Source of the DNA: GCA-2720865 sp047630275
Lineage (GTDB): Bacteria; Bdellovibrionota; Bacteriovoracia; Bacteriovoracales; Bacteriovoracaceae
Direction of reading: 5' to 3'
Length of the DNA stretch: 64,000 bases
Assembly: GCA_047630275.1 (NCBI GenBank)
Contig: JBLHVN010000003.1
Coordinates: 62,001-126,000 of the forward strand
Shown here: one piece after another, positions 60,151 through 64,000 of the stretch
How positions within the stretch are numbered: position 1 is the first letter of the stretch
How the letters are laid out: the number at the start of each line of letters is the position of its first letter
Position numbers and translations under genes: made by a program
The notes under the pieces: generated by a model
Told to the model about the DNA's origin: nothing
The model's database searches: none
Seen by the model: the letters and a program-made list of their open reading frames with translations, nothing else

Positions 60151-60684
60151 ATGTGGAGAGAATTAAAGGCCTTTAGTCCTCCTAAGGAAAACCTTACTCT
60201 AAAGAGTAGGGCCTGGGTGGAGCTAGGGGTTTTAAAGGTAGCGTTTAATTTAACTGGTGACCTTGGGAGTGTACTTGCTCCCATGCCAGTTGATCTACCG
60301 GCCCGGGTTATCGGGCTATGGGAATCAACCTGCTTTGAAATGTTTATTAAAAATAGTGAAAAAGAAGAGTACTTTGAATTTAATTGCTCTAGCGCCAATA
60401 ATTGGAATATCTTTTATTTTCCAAAAAAAAGAGCTGCTCTTAAAGAATTTACTCCCATTTCAAACCTCGCCTCAAGTACCGTTCTAAAGGATGATCAGTT
60501 AAGCGTCTCTTTTTGGATTGATCTAAAGAAGCTTCCCATTGGGTTTTGGATTGATGGACAAATGAAGTTGGGGCTTACCTCGGTTTTAGAATCTAAATCA
60601 GGAGGGCTTAGTTACTGGGCCCTAGAGCATCTAGACACTAAACCCAATTTTCATAAACCGGAATCTTTTAGCTTCCTTCTATAG
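60151..60684 (+). CDS. DOMON-like domain protein
   Basis: The 177-residue protein starts immediately after the slipin stop. It matches the DOMON-like family: VIGLWESTCFEMFIKNSEKE, EYFEFNCSSANNWNIFYFPK and near the end SYWALEHLDTKPNFHKPESF. DOMON folds bind heme or sugars in eukaryotes; the bacterial group has no settled role. No signal peptide is visible, so it is probably cytoplasmic. Its tail overlaps the convergent SDR gene by 17 bases. Coupling to slipin suggests co-expression. Confidence 0.83.
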   Translation: MWRELKAFSPPKENLTLKSRAWVELGVLKVAFNLTGDLGSVLAPMPVDLPARVIGLWESTCFEMFIKNSEKEEYFEFNCSSANNWNIFYFPKKRAALKEFTPISNLASSTVLKDDQLSVSFWIDLKKLPIGFWIDGQMKLGLTSVLESKSGGLSYWALEHLDTKPNFHKPESFSFLL

Positions 60685-61312
60685 ATTCAGTTTCAATATT
60701 AAAAATATTTTCTTCACTCCTAGAGAGGGCCACCATGGTTTTAGCGATCTCCATAACCTGGCTCCCTTCATACTTCTTTAAAGGCCCTACAAAAAAAGGC
60801 TTAAAGACCTTAAAGCCAATCATCGCCAAGGCCTCAAGTGGTCTTCGCTCTTCTCTTGCACCTATAATAAGAGAGGGCCTAACGATATGAAGAGACTCAA
60901 AGTTTAACTCTTTTAAGTCTTGCTCTAATTTTCCTTTTACTCGGCTATAAAAAAAGGAAGAATCCTTGCTTGCCCCAAGAGCGCTTACAACAACAAAGCT
61001 TGGAACATTATTTTTTCGGGCTATTTTAGCCGCTTTTAATGGTAGGCCATAATCGATGAGTTCAAATTCGTTCTTTCCGCCAGCTTTTTTAATAGTGGTT
61101 CCTAAGCAGCAGTAGCAAGCATCGACTTGAAAGGCCGCTTCAAAGTTTTCCATTTTGTTTAGTGGCGTTATGTATTCAGTTATCTTTTGATGATCAATGC
61201 AAACAGAGCGCCTAGAAATTAGATGAATACGCTCAACTTTTGCGTCTTGGAGCATTAAGTCTAATAAGCGAGAACCAACTAGTCCTGTTGAGCCTAAAAT
61301 TAGAACCTGCAT
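60668..61312 (-). CDS. atypical SDR protein (HTATIP2-like NAD(P)-binding)
   Basis: The 214-residue protein begins VLILGSTGLVGSRLLDLML, the NAD(P) fold G-x-x-G-x-x-G. It continues with YCCLGTTIKKAGGKNEFELI, DYGLPLKAAKIARKNNVPSF, VVVSALGASKDSSFFYSRVK (Tyr/Lys region) and LHIVRPSLIIGAREERRPLE. This order fits the HTATIP2/CC3-like atypical short-chain reductases; substrate unknown. The ATG at 61312 has GGGAG upstream in a short divergent region shared with the gene at 61374. Confidence 0.85.
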   Translation of the reverse strand: MQVLILGSTGLVGSRLLDLMLQDAKVERIHLISRRSVCIDHQKITEYITPLNKMENFEAAFQVDACYCCLGTTIKKAGGKNEFELIDYGLPLKAAKIARKNNVPSFVVVSALGASKDSSFFYSRVKGKLEQDLKELNFESLHIVRPSLIIGAREERRPLEALAMIGFKVFKPFFVGPLKKYEGSQVMEIAKTMVALSRSEENIFNIETESIEGS

Positions 61313-61316
61313 TTGA

Positions 61317-61370
61317 GTATTCTCCCATTTACCAGTATCTTTAGTGTGAATAGATTATATTGGAGAATAC
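61317..61370. promoter_or_regulatory. 9-bp inverted repeat carrying both ribosome sites of a divergent pair
   Basis: GTATTCTCC at 61317-61325 and GGAGAATAC at 61362-61370 are perfect inverted copies. Each contains the GGAG ribosome site of one divergent gene. It may be chance symmetry of two similar leaders or a shared operator. Confidence 0.3.
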
Positions 61371-61373
61371 CCC

Positions 61374-62591
61374 ATGGGAAAATCATTTTTATTAGCCTTT
61401 ATTGCCTTAACGACTCTTAGCGCCTGTGGAAGCCTTTCCAATGTGGAGCCCATTCGAATTGTTCACTTTAATATAAAAGAACTTGATAGCACAAAGATAA
61501 AGAAGCCTGGAGCACAACTAAAAGCTGTTAAAAAGATTCTGGCCAAGCATGACTTCAACATCCTGAGTCTCAATGAAGTTCAATATGATATTCCAGGGGT
61601 GCCCACCTATCGTTTTAAAACAAGAGGAGAGAACCTTAGGCTTCTTTCTGACTTTTTAGATAAAAAGTACAGCGACTGGAATTATTCTTTTCATCCGGCC
61701 AATACAGGAGCTTTTGCTAGAAAAAAGAAAAATGGAACTTACTACACTAATTTCTCCAGTAAAAATTCAAGAGACTATGCCGATCAAGTTAACTTTGGTC
61801 TCTTTCCTGCCCAATACTCTACTGGTGCCCTCTTTGATTTCAAAAAGACCTATGAGGTTTTGGTTAAAGATTTAAAGTGGAAAGATTTTAATAAAGAAGT
61901 AAAGATCTCTCGTTATAAACAGGCCAATGGAAAAGCCTTGCCAAAAGACATGGAGCTTTTTGATAAAGGCTTTAGCGATGTCACCGTTATGATTAAAGGC
62001 AAGGAAGTTCACCTTATTCTTCTCCACACGGTACCAGCCTATCATTTTGGAAATAAGAAAAGCCCTAACTATAAAAGAAATGCAGACCAGTTAAGATTCT
62101 TAGAATGGTACCTAACTGGAAAAACGGATTTCCCTGTTGAGTTAGAGCATGTAAAGCCTCTTCCTCCAGGCACCCCCTTTATTGCAATGGGGGATTGGAA
62201 TACTGATATTACAAATAAGAAAAACACAGGATCCAAGATCTTAAGAAGGCTCTTTACTAAGTTCACTCCTTGGATGAGTAAGCCAGAAACTACCAATGAA
62301 TCTGCTGGGTTTGCTAAGAAACGATTAAAGCTAACTTTAGATTATATTATGTTTAGCGAACATTTCGAAGTCGTCTCTGCTGGAGTCTTGAAGCCTGTTG
62401 AGGACAGGGTCTTTATGGGCTGTAACAATAATAAAGCGAAGTTTAAGAATATCCCTGAGGATCGAGTCTTAACGAACTGGTATGATAGAAAGAAAAAGAG
62501 AAAGTGCTATGTAACAGTTAGCAAAGACTTCTATGAGTTTAAACAGGCCTCTGATCACTTTCCTATATTTGCCAACTTAAAATTTAAATAG
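61374..62591 (+). CDS. endonuclease/exonuclease/phosphatase-fold lipoprotein
   Basis: The 405-residue protein has a lipoprotein signal (FLLAFIALTTLSACGSLS, lipobox LSAC) and an EEP fold: IRIVHFNIKELDSTKI, FNILSLNEVQYDI (metal Glu), IKGKEVHLILLHTVPAYHFG, FIAMGDWNTDITNK (Asp and Asn), LKLTLDYIMFSEHF and QASDHFPIFANLKF (Asp-His). The nucleophilic triad looks complete. EEP lipoproteins may be secreted nucleases or phosphodiesterases; in a predator, prey DNA or lipids are possible substrates. GGAG precedes the ATG. Confidence 0.85.
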   Translation: MGKSFLLAFIALTTLSACGSLSNVEPIRIVHFNIKELDSTKIKKPGAQLKAVKKILAKHDFNILSLNEVQYDIPGVPTYRFKTRGENLRLLSDFLDKKYSDWNYSFHPANTGAFARKKKNGTYYTNFSSKNSRDYADQVNFGLFPAQYSTGALFDFKKTYEVLVKDLKWKDFNKEVKISRYKQANGKALPKDMELFDKGFSDVTVMIKGKEVHLILLHTVPAYHFGNKKSPNYKRNADQLRFLEWYLTGKTDFPVELEHVKPLPPGTPFIAMGDWNTDITNKKNTGSKILRRLFTKFTPWMSKPETTNESAGFAKKRLKLTLDYIMFSEHFEVVSAGVLKPVEDRVFMGCNNNKAKFKNIPEDRVLTNWYDRKKKRKCYVTVSKDFYEFKQASDHFPIFANLKFK

Positions 62592-62593
62592 TC

Positions 62594-63199
62594 CTAAGGC
62601 TTACAGGTTACAGATTTCTTAGGCGAGATGATCTTTAAAGATTTCATTATTCCATTTGAGAGGATCAAGGTCATCTCAATTTCTTCATCCTTAAAGTGTT
62701 GGGCATAAAGATTTGAACTAATATTCAAATCTCTAACAATCTCTTTTAATTCTTCTAGGCTTGAAGGTTTTTTATCCATCAACTCCCCTCTCTTAGAGTT
62801 TTCAATTTCAAAACGAGAAAGCATCAAGCCTTCATTCGTATTTTCTAGAAAAAACTCTTCGCTCTCACCAAAATCATTAGTCGCAATGATCTTATTCCAG
62901 GCAAACTGTCCTGTTTTAAAATCTCTATCTGAAAAGTAAGCCTGAGCTGTTGCTAGGACTTCTTTTTGAATGTCACTATAGCCTCGGTTTAAACAGCGCT
63001 TAAAACCAGTTTCAAGATCAGGTACTTCTAAATAGCCTTGAACGTAACCATTTTTTAAGGTGGACCCTTTACTTATAGAAGGAGTGGCCTTCACTTCTTT
63101 TTTAACGATGGGATCGCTATTATCGTCGACTAACAGCCAAAAGCTTACGCCTACAGTCGTAATGATTAAAAAGATAAGTAGGTAGTGAATTTTTGACAC
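62594..63199 (-). CDS. unrecognised membrane-anchored protein
   Basis: The 201-residue protein begins at GTG 63199, with GGGAAG upstream. One N-terminal hydrophobic segment (YLLIFLIITTVGVSFWLLV) is followed by a soluble, charged domain with KRCLNRGYSDIQKEVLATAQ, YFSDRDFKTGQFAWNKIIAT and EEIEMTLILSNGIMKSLKI. Two Cys (CLNRGY and the C-terminal TCKP) could pair in the periplasm. No family is recognised. It ends two bases past the convergent EEP lipoprotein stop. Confidence 0.68.
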   Translation of the reverse strand: MSKIHYLLIFLIITTVGVSFWLLVDDNSDPIVKKEVKATPSISKGSTLKNGYVQGYLEVPDLETGFKRCLNRGYSDIQKEVLATAQAYFSDRDFKTGQFAWNKIIATNDFGESEEFFLENTNEGLMLSRFEIENSKRGELMDKKPSSLEELKEIVRDLNISSNLYAQHFKDEEIEMTLILSNGIMKSLKIISPKKSVTCKP

Positions 63200-63314
63200 A
63201 GTTTCTTCCCGTAAATAAGACTCACCTTATTACAGCATTTATCTCGACACTACTCAATCTAAAAAAAACTAACATCACCCTTGCCAACCATCAAAGTGAC
63301 CCCATCTTAGAAGT

Positions 63315-63632
63315 ATGAAAGGTTATAGAAATATTCCATTCAAGAAACTAAGCCTAGGTCTAATTCAATTAAGCCTTTTGGCCAGTACCTTTGCTGTTGG
63401 AGTCAAGTCTACTGCTTTTGGTAAGAATCTTACTTCAAATAGCAATAATACCTGTCAAAACAGCTGCTCCTTAAAAGAGATGGACTCTCCCTGCCATCTT
63501 GATGAGGTTTCTCAGCCGCGCTTAAAAAAAGAAGACCTAGGGCCTTTAAAAGTAGTCCTGATTGGATTTTGTTCATTAAGCTTTAAAGGCCATCTCTCCC
63601 TATATTCTGGTGTCTCACCTCCTTTTGTTTAA
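63315..63632 (+). CDS. small membrane or secreted protein with Cys/His cluster
   Basis: The 105-residue frame starts at ATG 63315 with only a weak ribosome site. A hydrophobic N-terminus (LSLGLIQLSLLASTFAVGV) may be a signal peptide. A cluster CQNSCSLKEMDSPCHLDE (about residues 47-64) could bind metal. A second hydrophobic stretch and the end LSLYSGVSPPFV follow. No family is recognised. The Cys/His cluster supports a real gene, but the weak start leaves doubt. Confidence 0.5.
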   Translation: MKGYRNIPFKKLSLGLIQLSLLASTFAVGVKSTAFGKNLTSNSNNTCQNSCSLKEMDSPCHLDEVSQPRLKKEDLGPLKVVLIGFCSLSFKGHLSLYSGVSPPFV

Positions 63633-63673
63633 ATCATTATTCTTAATCATTTAATTTAAACTAAGGAATCAAT

Positions 63674-63979
63674 ATGAAGATTGTAAGGGGCGAAGAAGCG
63701 CCACAAGTTAAACAAAGATCAAAAGAAATATTAAACAGCTTATTAAAGAAATATCCAGAAGCTAGGGGATTCAAATTTTCTCTTACCGAAGACACACACT
63801 CGTATTTTACGACGACTCTTGAAGTTCGAGTCGGAAAGAAAAGATTGATTGCAAAAAAGATTGGCGCTTCTGCCAATGAATCCATTGGGCGCGCTTTTTC
63901 AGCATTGAAAAAGAGGCTTGAAAAAAACCTGCACAGGAAAAAGTTCTTTTTAAGTATACCTACATCTTATGCCGTATAA
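63674..63979 (+). CDS. short HPF/RaiA-like ribosome-associated protein
   Basis: The 101-residue protein starts at ATG behind AAGGAAT. The pattern YFTTTLEVRVGKKRLIAKKI, then GASANESIGRAFSALKKRLE and KNLHRKKFF matches the second half of S30AE proteins (HPF/RaiA). There a beta strand with V-x-V-G-x-K is followed by a helix with A-x-x-K-L-x-x-Q-L-x-K-x-K. These proteins dimerise or inactivate ribosomes in stationary phase. The first part (PQVKQRSKEILNSLLKKYPE) is a helix. The identity rests on pattern only. Confidence 0.55.
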   Translation: MKIVRGEEAPQVKQRSKEILNSLLKKYPEARGFKFSLTEDTHSYFTTTLEVRVGKKRLIAKKIGASANESIGRAFSALKKRLEKNLHRKKFFLSIPTSYAV

Positions 63980-64000
63980 TTTCATTTAGATCCGGGGGCG

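Noticed and set aside
59838..60398. Minus-strand frame of 186 codons opposite the slipin and DOMON-like genes
   Set aside because: Both plus-strand genes are recognised families with good starts, so this is a shadow.

Overview
The window looks like chromosome of a low-GC member of the Bdellovibrionota, most likely the Bacteriovoracales (Bacteriovorax, Halobacteriovorax or Peredibacter-type predators). This rests on protein content and style: many signal-peptide, lipoprotein and outer-membrane barrel proteins with no obvious relatives, a mevalonate pathway in a Gram-negative, and a 2-aminoethylphosphonate (AEP) lipid-type operon that fits the phosphonolipids reported for Bdellovibrio (Bacteriovorax) stolpii. 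No species can be named. There are no rRNA or tRNA genes, insertion sequences, prophage or CRISPR arrays that I can see. Coding density is very high and many genes overlap by 4 to 30 bases.

Layout. 1-3.8 kb: dut (partial), pnp, rpsO and rpoH on the minus strand. 3.8-9 kb: two unrecognised secreted proteins and a FecR-domain outer-membrane protein. 9-13.7 kb: prkA-yeaH-spoVR stress operon, divergent from 14-18.5 kb: a PP2C phosphatase, an M23 peptidase and secA. 18.5-24.3 kb: an acidic YbjQ-domain protein, glpD and two paralogous secreted barrel proteins. 24.4-27.4 kb: small protein plus trxB, a crotonase-like protein and a HAD-like lipoprotein. 27.4-32.8 kb: mevalonate operon (fni, mvaA, GYDIA-type kinase, mvaD, mvk). 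32.9-35.9 kb: RNA-modification operon (trhP-like, a second U32 protein, RsmI-like methylase). 36-38.8 kb: SGNH-like protein, cyclic-nucleotide-binding protein, a sigma-54/CsrA-type regulated small lipoprotein and an L,D-transpeptidase-like lipoprotein. 39-48.7 kb: phosphonate operon ending in an Omp85 barrel, with a divergent membrane LuxR-type regulator. 48.8-56.5 kb: TatT-like protein, aldo/keto reductase, DUF808 protein, mdh, an Asn/Arg-rich protein, an XRE regulator, xth and guaD. 56.5-64 kb: NfeD and slipin separated by an inverted gene, a DOMON-like protein, an SDR protein, a nuclease-fold lipoprotein and a short HPF/RaiA-like protein.

The most interesting unit is the phosphonate operon (39.8-48.1 kb). 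Its genes account for making AEP from phosphoenolpyruvate (PEP mutase, phosphonopyruvate decarboxylase, AEP transaminase), activating it with CTP (nucleotidyltransferases), and transferring it to a lipid alcohol (CDP-alcohol phosphotransferase). It also holds an Fe(II)/2-oxoglutarate dioxygenase that could make 1-hydroxy-AEP, a LysE-type membrane protein, and an Omp85 protein translationally coupled to the transaminase. A second striking locus is the 68-residue lipoprotein at 37.8 kb, which has a near-consensus sigma-54 promoter, two CsrA-like sites in its leader and a compact three-hairpin 3' end. All functional calls come from reading protein motifs by eye; none was checked by database search.
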